Assembly (NCBI RefSeq): GCF_900110295.1
Contig: NZ_FODF01000007.1
Span: 62,001-126,000 of the forward strand
DNA: 64,000 nucleotides
Direction: 5' to 3'
From: Peptostreptococcus russellii
GTDB lineage: Bacteria > Bacillota > Clostridia > Peptostreptococcales > Peptostreptococcaceae
A model generated the notes under the pieces. It was not told where the DNA came from. It saw only the letters and a program-made list of their open reading frames with translations, and searched no databases. Below are positions 55,120 through 62,754 of this stretch, piece after piece (within the stretch, counting starts at the first letter, position 1; the number at the start of each line of letters is the position of its first letter). A program made the position numbers and the translations under genes.

Positions 55120-57051
55120 TTACTTTACTTTTTCCTTGATGCTATTTAATTTTCCTCCAGCTAGCAACATATCAATTTCTTTTTTATTGAATTGTGCCTT
55201 AACATAAAAATCAAAGTCTTTATCTAAGTCTTTAATTTTAATTCTAGAGTTTTTCAGACCTTCAAAAATATTCTCTATTTTTAACTGATCCATTTGATCT
55301 ATTTTTTCATAATCATCGGGATTTTCAAACTCCATAGCTAATATTCCACTATTTATCAAATTCGCCTTGTGTATTCTAGCAAAACTCTTTGCTAGAACTG
55401 CCTTTATTCCGAGATACAAGGGTACTAAGGCTGCATGTTCTCTAGATGACCCCTGACCATAGTTTTCTCCAGCTACTATAAAGCCACCCTTATTTTCCAA
55501 TGCTCTACTAGAAAAATCTTCATCAATTGTACTAAAACAGAAATTAGAAAGATATGGTATATTACTTCTATACGGAAGCAATTTAGCATTTGAAGGCATT
55601 ATATGGTCTGTTGTAATGTTGTCTTCTGTCTTTATAATTACTTTACCTAAAAGACTATCAGATAGCTTAGTATTTAGAGGAAACGGCTTTATATTAGGTC
55701 CTCTTACTACCTCAACTTTGAATGAATCTTCTGCAGGACTTATTATCATACTATCATCTATAATAAAACTCTCTGTTGATATATCCTTAAAATCAATATC
55801 AAATTCTGCATCTCTCGGATCCATAAGGCAACCGTAAATTGCACTTACAGCAGCTACTTCTGGACTAGATAAATATACTTTAGCTGAGTTTGTACCACTT
55901 CTACCATAGAAATTTCTATTGAAAGTTCTAATACTTACTGCATCTGTTCCTGGAGATTGCCCCATACCTATACAAGGTCCACATGAGTTCTCAAGTATTC
56001 TAGCACCAGAACTAATAATGTCACCTAAAGCTCCATTTCTAGCAATCATCTCCATTACCTGTCTTGAGCCTGGAGCTATAACTAAGCTAACATTATCTGC
56101 TACTTTTCTTCCCTTTAATATTCTAGATACTTTCATAAAATCCTCATATGATGAATTTGTACAACTTCCTATTGCCACTTGATCTATCTTTATTCTTCCT
56201 TCTTCTCTACAAGTTTTAATATTATCTGGACTATGTGGTGCTGCTACCATAGGTTCCAATTCTTCAAGGTTTATTTCTATAATCTCATCATAACTTGCAT
56301 CTTCATCAGCTGATAATTCCTTCCAATCTTCTAGTCTATTTTGTGCTATGAAAAATTCTTTTGTTCTCTCATCACTTGGAAAAATAGATGTAGTAGCTCC
56401 TAGTTCAGCTCCCATATTAGTTATAGTAGCTCTTTGAGGAACTGAAAGGTTTTTTACACCTTCACCACCATATTCATATACTTTTCCAACTCCACCTTTT
56501 ACAGTCTCTCTCTTTAAAATCTCAAGAATAATATCCTTTGAAGAAACCATAGGTGATAATTTTCCATTTAAATTAACTTTTACTACTTTAGGAACTTTAA
56601 TATAATAGGCTTCACCTGCCATAGCAAGTGCTACATCTAAACCACCAGCTCCTATTGCCAACATAGCTACTCCACCTGCAGTAGGAGTATGGCTATCAGA
56701 TCCCAAGAGAGTATCTCCTGGAACTGAAAATCTCTCAAGATTAACCTGATGACAAATTCCATTACCCGGTCTTGAAAAATAAATTCCATATTTATTTGCT
56801 ATTGTCTGTATAAATTTATGGTCATCTGCATTTTCAAATCCCTGCTGTAACATATTATGGTCTACAAATGCCACAGACTTTTTAGTCTTTACCTTGTCGA
56901 TTCCCATAGCCTCCAATTGAAGATATGCCATAGTTCCTGTAGAATCCTGAGTAAGTGTTCTATCTATTATAATGCCTGCAGTAGTTCCTACTTTTAACTC
57001 TCCTTCTATAATATGATTTGATAAAATCTTTTCAACTATATTCTTTCCCAA
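55120..57051 (-). CDS. acn: Aconitate hydratase
   Basis: Aconitase interconverts citrate and isocitrate through a [4Fe-4S] cluster. The 643-residue chain is the short clostridial type. Cluster cysteines are in IGSCTNSSYEDFMKV near 296 and NSCGPCIGMGQSPG near 358; GSDSHTPTAGG near 118 and GEN-YGQGSSREHAAL near 531 are also typical. The start is probably TTG 57051, 6 bases after AAGGTG, giving MGKNIVEKILSNH, the usual N-terminus; GTG 57060 is the alternative. It lies between the citrate-synthase-like and isocitrate dehydrogenase genes. Confidence 0.9.
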   Translation of the reverse strand: MGKNIVEKILSNHIIEGELKVGTTAGIIIDRTLTQDSTGTMAYLQLEAMGIDKVKTKKSVAFVDHNMLQQGFENADDHKFIQTIANKYGIYFSRPGNGICHQVNLERFSVPGDTLLGSDSHTPTAGGVAMLAIGAGGLDVALAMAGEAYYIKVPKVVKVNLNGKLSPMVSSKDIILEILKRETVKGGVGKVYEYGGEGVKNLSVPQRATITNMGAELGATTSIFPSDERTKEFFIAQNRLEDWKELSADEDASYDEIIEINLEELEPMVAAPHSPDNIKTCREEGRIKIDQVAIGSCTNSSYEDFMKVSRILKGRKVADNVSLVIAPGSRQVMEMIARNGALGDIISSGARILENSCGPCIGMGQSPGTDAVSIRTFNRNFYGRSGTNSAKVYLSSPEVAAVSAIYGCLMDPRDAEFDIDFKDISTESFIIDDSMIISPAEDSFKVEVVRGPNIKPFPLNTKLSDSLLGKVIIKTEDNITTDHIMPSNAKLLPYRSNIPYLSNFCFSTIDEDFSSRALENKGGFIVAGENYGQGSSREHAALVPLYLGIKAVLAKSFARIHKANLINSGILAMEFENPDDYEKIDQMDQLKIENIFEGLKNSRIKIKDLDKDFDFYVKAQFNKKEIDMLLAGGKLNSIKEKVK

Positions 57052-57240
57052 TTCAATCACCTTCTATTACATATTTACAGCTTTAACTGTACTGCTATTT
57101 AGACAAGCTATATCTAAATAGTGTATTTTATCAATTTTCCTAATCACTTTTTATTATTTTATTAATTTTCTGATATTTTTATTATTTTTTTATAAATTAT
57201 CTATTCATCTCTTTTAATGAAATAGCTTCTACAGCTAATT

Positions 57241-58416
57241 TTAAACTATTCCACTTGATATAGTATTTCCCTTACTATCTACAATATCCTTGTATATAGA
57301 AACGATTTCCTTGTCAAATAAAGATCTCTTTAATGTAACAGAAGTACTTCTTACATTTTCAAGAACTAAAGCTGCTGTTTCGTCATCAAGTTCTAAGTCA
57401 TATTCTCTAAATTTATTTAATATAGCTGCCTTTCCTGAATGTTTTCCTATTACAATTTGTCTTTGTCTACCTACTTCTGCTGGATCAAATGCTTCATAGT
57501 TTTTAGGATTTTTTAAAGCTCCATCTGCATGGATACCAGATTCATGCTTAAACATATTGCTTCCAACTATTGCTTTCCATGCTGGAAGTTCTCTACCTGA
57601 TGCTCTAGAAACATATTCTGAAAGCTCAACAAACTTCTTTGTATCAATATTTGAATCGTATTTAAGTACATGTATAAGAGACATCAATACTTCTTCCAAA
57701 GCAGCATTTCCTGCTCTTTCTCCAAGACCGTTAACTGTAACTCCTACATAATTTGCTCCACCTAAAACACCACCTATAGCATTTGCTGTTGCCATACCAA
57801 AGTCATTATGAGTATGCATTTCTATATCAAAATCTGTAGCACTATGTATTCTCTCTATTTTATTTCTTATTGTAAATGGATCCATTACTCCAACTGTATC
57901 ACAAAATCTAAACCTGTCTGCTCCAGCCTCTTTTGCACACTGAATAAACTCTATAAGAAAATCTTCATCTGCTCTTGATGCATCTTCTCCATTTACTGAA
58001 ACATACAAGCCATTTTTCTTTGCATATTCTGTAGCTGCAACCATTTTTTCAAGAACCCATTCTCTTGATGTTCTCAATTTGTTTTGTATATGTATATCTG
58101 AAACTGATATAGAGATTGCTACTGCATCAACACCACAGTCTATACTCTGCTCTATATCACCTATAACTGCTCTATTCCATGCCATAATACTTGATTTTAA
58201 ATTCTTTTTAACAATTTTTCTTATAGCTTCCTTTTCATCTCCACCCATAGTAGGTATACCTACTTCTAACTGATCTATTCCTAAATCACTAAGCATTTCA
58301 GCAATCATTATTTTTTCGCTATTTGCAAATACAACTCCCGCTGTCTGCTCTCCATCTCTCAAAGTAGTATCCACTATCTTTAAATCTTTCCCTCTAATTT
58401 TATCAACCACACACAT
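57241..58416 (-). CDS. Homocitrate-synthase-like enzyme, probable Re-citrate synthase
   Basis: The 391-residue DRE-TIM enzyme condenses acetyl-CoA with a 2-oxo acid. Motifs are IVDTTLRDGEQTAG near 18, HTHNDFGMATANAIGG near 205, VNGLGERAGNAALEEV near 233 and HESGIHADGALKNPKNYEAF near 295. By sequence it is NifV/homocitrate-synthase-like. In Clostridium kluyveri a homologue of this kind is the Re-specific citrate synthase. The following aconitase and isocitrate dehydrogenase genes, and no other citrate synthase here, favour that role. ATG 58416 follows GGAGG. Confidence 0.8.
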   Translation of the reverse strand: MCVVDKIRGKDLKIVDTTLRDGEQTAGVVFANSEKIMIAEMLSDLGIDQLEVGIPTMGGDEKEAIRKIVKKNLKSSIMAWNRAVIGDIEQSIDCGVDAVAISISVSDIHIQNKLRTSREWVLEKMVAATEYAKKNGLYVSVNGEDASRADEDFLIEFIQCAKEAGADRFRFCDTVGVMDPFTIRNKIERIHSATDFDIEMHTHNDFGMATANAIGGVLGGANYVGVTVNGLGERAGNAALEEVLMSLIHVLKYDSNIDTKKFVELSEYVSRASGRELPAWKAIVGSNMFKHESGIHADGALKNPKNYEAFDPAEVGRQRQIVIGKHSGKAAILNKFREYDLELDDETAALVLENVRSTSVTLKRSLFDKEIVSIYKDIVDSKGNTISSGIV

Positions 58417-58904
58417 TATACTAACCTCCACATTCCGACTTATGCAAGTCTTTTTTTTTCTCTTTCATTTCCTTGAATATTATTATAATTGTAAAACAAT
58501 TTTTTTGCAATAGTTTTTTTGATATTTTTGATTTATTTTTTTAAGCTAATTCATTTTAGCTTACTTTTTACAGTATTTATCAAGTATTATAGGTTATTTC
58601 TGCAACTTACTTTTTATGTCTTTCATTTGATTTTATTTTTTTGACAATTTCCACAATGGTTAATTTTTTTATGTTTTATGCATGATAACGTTTTTATTAT
58701 TCTGTTTTTACAGCTTTAGTTGACAATAAAACATTAAAAATAAAAAAAGTTATTTTTTTGTCATTTCAATATTACTGTAAATTTTATTAGCTTATTTAAT
58801 TTTTATATACAATGTGATTTTATATAATTCAATTTGAATCTTTTATATGATATAATATAAACTCGATTAGATATTTATATTCTTTTATAAAGAAAATTTT
58901 TGAA
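58417..58904. other. Divergent AT-rich region
   Basis: This region carries the citrate operon promoter (58482-58510) and, near 58852-58860, an extended -10 TGATATAAT for the helicase. The remaining 300 bases are very T- and A-rich with no ORF. Confidence 0.5.
58482..58510 (-). promoter_or_regulatory. Promoter of the citrate/isocitrate operon
   Basis: TTGCAA (58510-58505), 17 bases, TATAAT (58487-58482). The spacer contains ATTGTTTTACAAT, a 5-3-5 inverted repeat that could bind a regulator. Confidence 0.65.
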
Positions 58905-58960
58905 AAGGAGGATGGGCAATCCCGAATTTATGCAACTTATGGACACTGCCCTTAAAAAAT
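58905..58960 (+). promoter_or_regulatory. Structured ribosome-binding site of the DEAD-box gene
   Basis: The only strong site, AAGGAGG (58905-58911), is 49 bases from the helicase ATG. GGGCA (58914-58918) can pair with TGCCC (58947-58951), helped by TCC/GGA inside. Folding leaves an effective spacing of about 11 bases. Confidence 0.5.
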
Positions 58961-58971
58961 ATGAATTTTAA
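58912..58971 (+). CDS. Possible 19-codon leader peptide
   Basis: An ATG right after AAGGAGG reads MGNPEFMQLMDTALKKYEF and stops at 58971, overlapping the helicase start by 11 bases. It could couple translation to the helicase. The Shine-Dalgarno touches the ATG, which is too close for good initiation, so this is only a candidate. The structured-site explanation is the alternative. Confidence 0.3.
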   Translation: MGNPEFMQLMDTALKKYEF

Positions 58972-60043
58972 TGAACTCAATGTCGAAGAAGCAATAGTAA
59001 AATCATTGAAAAAAATGGGAATAAAAGAGCCCACATCTGTACAAAAAAAAGTAATTCCAGCTATACTTAACAATAAAAGCATTGTTGCTGAATCAAATAC
59101 AGGTACAGGAAAAACTTTATCATATCTTATACCTATAATTAATCATATATACTTGGGAAAACTATCTAAAGTTTTAATTCTCGCTCCAACAAGAGAACTT
59201 GTTATACAGATTAATTCAGAAGCAGAAAAGATTATTTCAAATTTAGAAAATAGTGAAATTACTACTCTTCCAGTTTATGGTGGAAAAGATATAAAATCGC
59301 AAATCAATAAATTGAAAAATAAGGTTAATATTATAATTGCAACACCAGGACGTCTTTTAGACCACTTAAATAGAAAGACAATCGATTTAGCAGATGTTTC
59401 TAACGTGGTTATCGATGAAGCTGACCAAATGCTTCTAATGGGCTTTAGGAAAGAGATAGACCATGCACTTCAGGATGTAAAAAAAATAAATCAAATAATG
59501 CTTTTATCTGCTACTATTGATCCAAAAGTCAAGAAGTTGGCATATAGATATTCAGATAAAATAGAAATTATAAGTTCAGTAAATGAAAATGAAGTTCCAG
59601 AACTTATTGAACAAGAATTTGTATTTACTACTGATAGAAATAAATTTGATGATCTATGTGAAAAAATCAAAGAGGATAATCCTTTTATGGCGATTATCTT
59701 TTGCAGAACAAAAGCAAGAGTGGATAATTTAGACCTAAAGTTTGCCCAGGAAGGTTTTAATTGCGAAAAAATACATAGCGACATAAGTCAGGCTAAAAGA
59801 GAAAGAATTATAAAAAATTTTAGGGATATGAAAATACAATTTCTTATATCAACTGATCTTGCGTCAAGAGGACTTGATATAGATGGAATTACCCATATAT
59901 ACAATTATGATTTTCCAGAGTCAGAAGAAGACTATATACATAGAATAGGAAGAACAGGAAGAATTGGAAAAGAAGGAAAAGCCAGCTCTTTTATAACAGA
60001 AAAAAATATGGAAGTCTATGAAAAAGTAAAGAACTTAAAATAA
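58961..60043 (+). CDS. DEAD-box RNA helicase, minimal form
   Basis: The 360 residues form only the two RecA-like domains of an ATP-dependent RNA helicase. Motifs: Q motif PTSVQKKVIPAI near 21, motif I ESNTGTGKTLSYL near 45, PTRELVIQI near 73, TPGRLLDHL near 128, II VIDEADQM near 149, III LLSATIDP near 182, V STDLASRGLDI near 301, and VI YIHRIGRTGRIG near 326. No C-terminal RNA-binding domain (as in DbpA or CshA) is attached. The ATG has no nearby ribosome site; see the leader entries. Role in RNA turnover or cold response is plausible. Confidence 0.93.
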   Translation: MNFNELNVEEAIVKSLKKMGIKEPTSVQKKVIPAILNNKSIVAESNTGTGKTLSYLIPIINHIYLGKLSKVLILAPTRELVIQINSEAEKIISNLENSEITTLPVYGGKDIKSQINKLKNKVNIIIATPGRLLDHLNRKTIDLADVSNVVIDEADQMLLMGFRKEIDHALQDVKKINQIMLLSATIDPKVKKLAYRYSDKIEIISSVNENEVPELIEQEFVFTTDRNKFDDLCEKIKEDNPFMAIIFCRTKARVDNLDLKFAQEGFNCEKIHSDISQAKRERIIKNFRDMKIQFLISTDLASRGLDIDGITHIYNYDFPESEEDYIHRIGRTGRIGKEGKASSFITEKNMEVYEKVKNLK

Positions 60044-60048
60044 CATTA

Positions 60049-60076
60049 AAAAGGTTGCCGAATTCGGCAACCTTTT
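60049..60076. terminator. Bidirectional terminator, perfect 28-bp palindrome
   Basis: AAAAGGTTGCCGAA and its exact complement lie back to back between the convergent helicase and desulfoferrodoxin genes. Confidence 0.85.
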
Positions 60077-60099
60077 ATTTCTATAACCACTAGTGTTTA

Positions 60100-60486
60100 T
60101 TAAACTTCAGCAACCCATAATCCGTGAAGATTACAATATTCATAAGCTGCTACAGCCTTATCATCATCTGCTAAAGTAAATTCAGCTACTGGCTTATCAC
60201 TTGGAAGTAAATCGACTCTCTGAACAGTCTTTTCAGTTACAAGAACGATAAACTTAATTGAATGTTCTGGAGTCATTGGATGCTCTACGCTACCAACCTT
60301 TACTACTACCTTATTTCCTGATACTTCTACTACAGGAACATGCTTTTCTCCAGCTGCATCTGTAGAGTTAGCGTCTAGTAACACCATATCCTGTTCACAA
60401 CATGATAGTGTTCCACCACCGTTAACTACTTTTTCCACTATGTTTCCACATACATTACACTTGTAAAATGATACTTTCTTTGCCAT
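60100..60486 (-). CDS. dfx: Desulfoferrodoxin (superoxide reductase)
   Basis: The enzyme reduces superoxide to peroxide. The 128 residues have both iron sites: the rubredoxin-like centre I (YKCNVCGNIVEK near 8 and LSCCEQDM near 27) and the neelaredoxin centre II (EKHVPVVE near 47, GSVEHPMTPEHSIKF near 66, YEYCNLHGLW near 115). It is the third gene of the rbr-perR-dfx operon, 28 bases after perR. AGGAGG precedes the ATG. Confidence 0.96.
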   Translation of the reverse strand: MAKKVSFYKCNVCGNIVEKVVNGGGTLSCCEQDMVLLDANSTDAAGEKHVPVVEVSGNKVVVKVGSVEHPMTPEHSIKFIVLVTEKTVQRVDLLPSDKPVAEFTLADDDKAVAAYEYCNLHGLWVAEV

Positions 60487-60514
60487 ATCATAACCTCCTT
60501 AATTAGTTATTAAT

Positions 60515-60892
60515 TTACTCTGAGCTGCATTCATCACAAACACCTCTCAAAATTAAATACATTGAATTAACTTTAAAACCCTTTTTCTCAGATAGCTTGT
60601 CTACATAATCTATTTTTTCATCTTCTATATCAAAAATCTTTCCGCACTTTTCACATATAAAGTGGTGATGTTCTTCAGTATTTCCATCAAACCTAACAGG
60701 ATCGCCTGGAATATTTATTTTCTTAATATACCCATGTTCCTCTAGTTGGGTCAAATTCCTGTAAACAGTTCCTAAACTGAGATTCGGATTACTTTCTTTC
60801 AATCTGTCATAAATATTATCAGCTGTTAGGTGTTCATTGCTACTAAGAACAGTCTTTAAAATCAACTCTCTTTGTCTAGAAAATTTCTTCAT
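60515..60892 (-). CDS. perR: Fur-family regulator, PerR-like
   Basis: PerR is a metal-dependent peroxide-sensing repressor. The 125 residues have the DNA-binding part (HLTADNIYDRLKESNPNLSL near 21, GTVYRNLTQLEEHGYI) and the metal part with HHHFICEKCGK near 75 and the structural-zinc pair RGVCDECSSE at the end. EHLTADNIYDRL matches the PerR histidine position. Its place between rubrerythrin and desulfoferrodoxin supports PerR over Fur. It likely represses its own operon through the palindromes near 61526-61577. Confidence 0.9.
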   Translation of the reverse strand: MKKFSRQRELILKTVLSSNEHLTADNIYDRLKESNPNLSLGTVYRNLTQLEEHGYIKKINIPGDPVRFDGNTEEHHHFICEKCGKIFDIEDEKIDYVDKLSEKKGFKVNSMYLILRGVCDECSSE

Positions 60893-60937
60893 AACAATAC
60901 ACCCTTTTCAATTTTTCAGCTATTTTAAAGCTCTATA

Positions 60938-61486
60938 TTACTTCCAATTTTCTGCCTTTACTTCAAAGAAAGCCTGTGGATGCTTACATACTGGACATAA
61001 CTTTGGAGCCTTCTTAGATACATGTATATGTCCACAGTTCTGGCACTTCCATACTACTACATCTTCCTTTTCGAATACTTTACCTTCCTTAAGATTAGCT
61101 AATAAAGTTCTATATCTTTCTTCATGAGTCTTTTCTATTGCAGCAACACCCTTGAATAATCTAGCTAATTCAGTAAATCCTTCTTCTTCTGCATCCTTAG
61201 CAAATCCTGCATACATGTCAGTCCATTCATAGTTTTCACCTTCAGCAGCAGCTAATAGATTTTCTTCAGTTGTTCCTATTTCTCCACCTTCTAAAGCCTT
61301 GAACCATAACTTAGCATGTTCCTTTTCATTATCAGCAGTTTCTAGGAATATATCAGCGATCTGGTTGTATCCTTCCTTTCTTGCCTTTGAAGCAAAGTAA
61401 GTATACTTATTTCTTGCCATTGATTCCCCAGCAAAACCTTCCTGTAAATTCTTTTCTGTCTTTGTTCCCTTTAATTCGATACTCAT
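60938..61486 (-). CDS. rbr: Rubrerythrin
   Basis: Rubrerythrin reduces hydrogen peroxide with a di-iron site. The 182 residues have the ferritin-like domain first ([20 protein letters not shown] near 17 and [16 protein letters not shown] near 45, then [18 protein letters not shown] near 108) and the rubredoxin domain last ([12 protein letters not shown] near 146 and [11 protein letters not shown]). ATG 61486 follows AAGGAGG; longer readings run through the operator. It is the first gene of the oxygen-defence operon. Confidence 0.96.
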   Translation of the reverse strand: MSIELKGTKTEKNLQEGFAGESMARNKYTYFASKARKEGYNQIADIFLETADNEKEHAKLWFKALEGGEIGTTEENLLAAAEGENYEWTDMYAGFAKDAEEEGFTELARLFKGVAAIEKTHEERYRTLLANLKEGKVFEKEDVVVWKCQNCGHIHVSKKAPKLCPVCKHPQAFFEVKAENWK

Positions 61487-61525
61487 TAAAACATCCTCCT
61501 TAGATTTTATTATCAATTTTATTTT

Positions 61526-61550
61526 AATAATAGTAATCATTACTATTATT
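61526..61550. promoter_or_regulatory. PerR/Fur-type operator palindrome
   Basis: AATAATAGTAAT-C-ATTACTATTATT is a perfect 25-bp palindrome. Its centre, TAGTAAT-C-ATTACTA, matches the 7-1-7 PerR box TTATAAT-N-ATTATAA at 5 of 7 positions per half. It starts 11 bases after the rbr -10 box, so it covers the transcription start. Confidence 0.7.
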
Positions 61551-61560
61551 CTTAGCATTA

Positions 61561-61589
61561 ATTATAATTGAATTATATTCTTTTGTCAA
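61561..61589 (-). promoter_or_regulatory. rbr promoter, perfect consensus
   Basis: TTGACA (61589-61584), 17 bases, TATAAT (61566-61561). A 7-1-7 palindrome TATAATT-G-AATTATA (61563-61577) overlaps the -10 and spacer and may be a second operator. Confidence 0.8.
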
Positions 61590-61613
61590 GATAAATTCTT
61601 TTATAAGCCTTTA

Positions 61614-61643
61614 TTTTCAGTATATAAAGCTATATACTGAAAA
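61614..61643. repeat. Inverted repeat, 13-bp arms
   Basis: TTTTCAGTATATA and TATATACTGAAAA flank AAGC, a perfect stem with a tetraloop. It lies upstream of the rbr promoter and has no T tract. Confidence 0.6.
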
Positions 61644-61748
61644 CCACAAAAGCCATCATTATCTTTACATTACATATATACCCTTGCCAATACTTTTAAA
61701 ACATAAAACGATAATATTTCCTATTATTGAAATTACTTTTTTCTATTG

Positions 61749-61789
61749 TATACTCTATAAGATACTGTTTTCAAGCTTTATAGAGTATA
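61749..61789. repeat. Inverted repeat, 12-bp arms
   Basis: TATACTCTATAA and TTATAGAGTATA flank a 17-base loop. A T-rich tract follows on the plus strand, so it could be a terminator of an unseen transcript. Confidence 0.5.
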
Positions 61790-62150
61790 TTATTTTTTAA
61801 ATAATTTATTTTTATTTTTCGCTTTTTTATAATAAATTTACATTCCCAAAAGTTTTTTTCCTTTTTAAAACAACTTTTTAATAGTTTTTTCTAGCTTTTA
61901 TTGATTAATATTCATTTTCATTAATCTTTATTAAAATCAAGATCTACTCTATTAGATATTAAACTTAAACTTAAAACTTCTTTTAAACCTTTATTAGTAG
62001 TTATATTTATATATATTATTATATACAATTTATTATTGCCACTCTCATTATCAAATCTTCATTCTAATCTATTATTGTTTTATTCATACTCATCTTTAAA
62101 TTTTATATTCCTATTTATTAATCCTATCTTAATATCATGCTTAGTAAAAA

Positions 62151-62172
62151 AGGACTGCTAAACAGCAGTCCT
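62151..62172 (-). terminator. Usp gene terminator
   Basis: AGGACTGCT pairs perfectly with AGCAGTCCT over AAAC; the A-run on the left gives a U tract on the minus strand. Confidence 0.8.
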
Positions 62173-62186
62173 GAATTATCAAAATA

Positions 62187-62597
62187 TTATTCTGGAATTA
62201 TCATTACAGTAGATGTTGTATGTTTCAATACATATGCTGTACAAGAACCTATCATTCTAGTTAATCCCTTTTTTGTAGATTTTGTCATAACTATAATTTG
62301 ATCGTTCTCATCTTTAGCACGCTTGACTATCTCATCGCCTGCATATCCAAAAGTAAAGTAAAGATTAACATCATATCCATCCATTACTTTTCTAGCTTGT
62401 TCTAAAAGTTCTCTTCCAAACTTTTCTGAGCTTTTTATTTCATCACTCATGGAAATACCATCTACAAACACCAATTCTTTGACATTCATAATTGTAATCT
62501 CAACATCCTCAGGTTTATAAATATCTTTTATAAAATCTAAAGAATGCATACTTCTCTCGGTTCCATCAATAGGAACTAGTATCTTAGTAGTTTTCAT
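62187..62597 (-). CDS. Universal stress protein
   Basis: The 136-residue single-domain UspA fold starts KTTKILVPIDGTERSMHSLD and ends LKHTTSTVMIIPE, as the family does. The loop before the last helix reads MTKSTKKGLTRMIGS, in which the first glycine of the usual ATP motif (G-x2-G-x9-G) is missing, so ATP binding is uncertain. GGAGGGAG precedes ATG 62597. It is a single gene. Confidence 0.88.
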   Translation of the reverse strand: MKTTKILVPIDGTERSMHSLDFIKDIYKPEDVEITIMNVKELVFVDGISMSDEIKSSEKFGRELLEQARKVMDGYDVNLYFTFGYAGDEIVKRAKDENDQIIVMTKSTKKGLTRMIGSCTAYVLKHTTSTVMIIPE

Positions 62598-62754
62598 AAA
62601 CAACACTCCCTCCGCTAAAAAAGCAATCTAATCCTCAAATTTAATCTTTAATTAAACATTACTTAAATTATTATTTAATTATATTATATAACTAAATAAC
62701 ATTTTAGTCAATAAATTGTCTGAATATTATTTTTTCACCTAAAATTTTATTAAC

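Larger units (their letters stand above)
61590..62186. other. Gene-free region with two inverted repeats
   Basis: This region contains a 13-bp inverted repeat at 61614-61643 and a 12-bp one at 61749-61789, followed by about 370 AT-rich bases and the Usp terminator. No ORF is supported. Confidence 0.5.

Noticed and set aside
58885-59082. A 65-codon minus-strand frame across the helicase start
   Set aside because: It is the complement of the helicase gene and leader with no ribosome site or family match.
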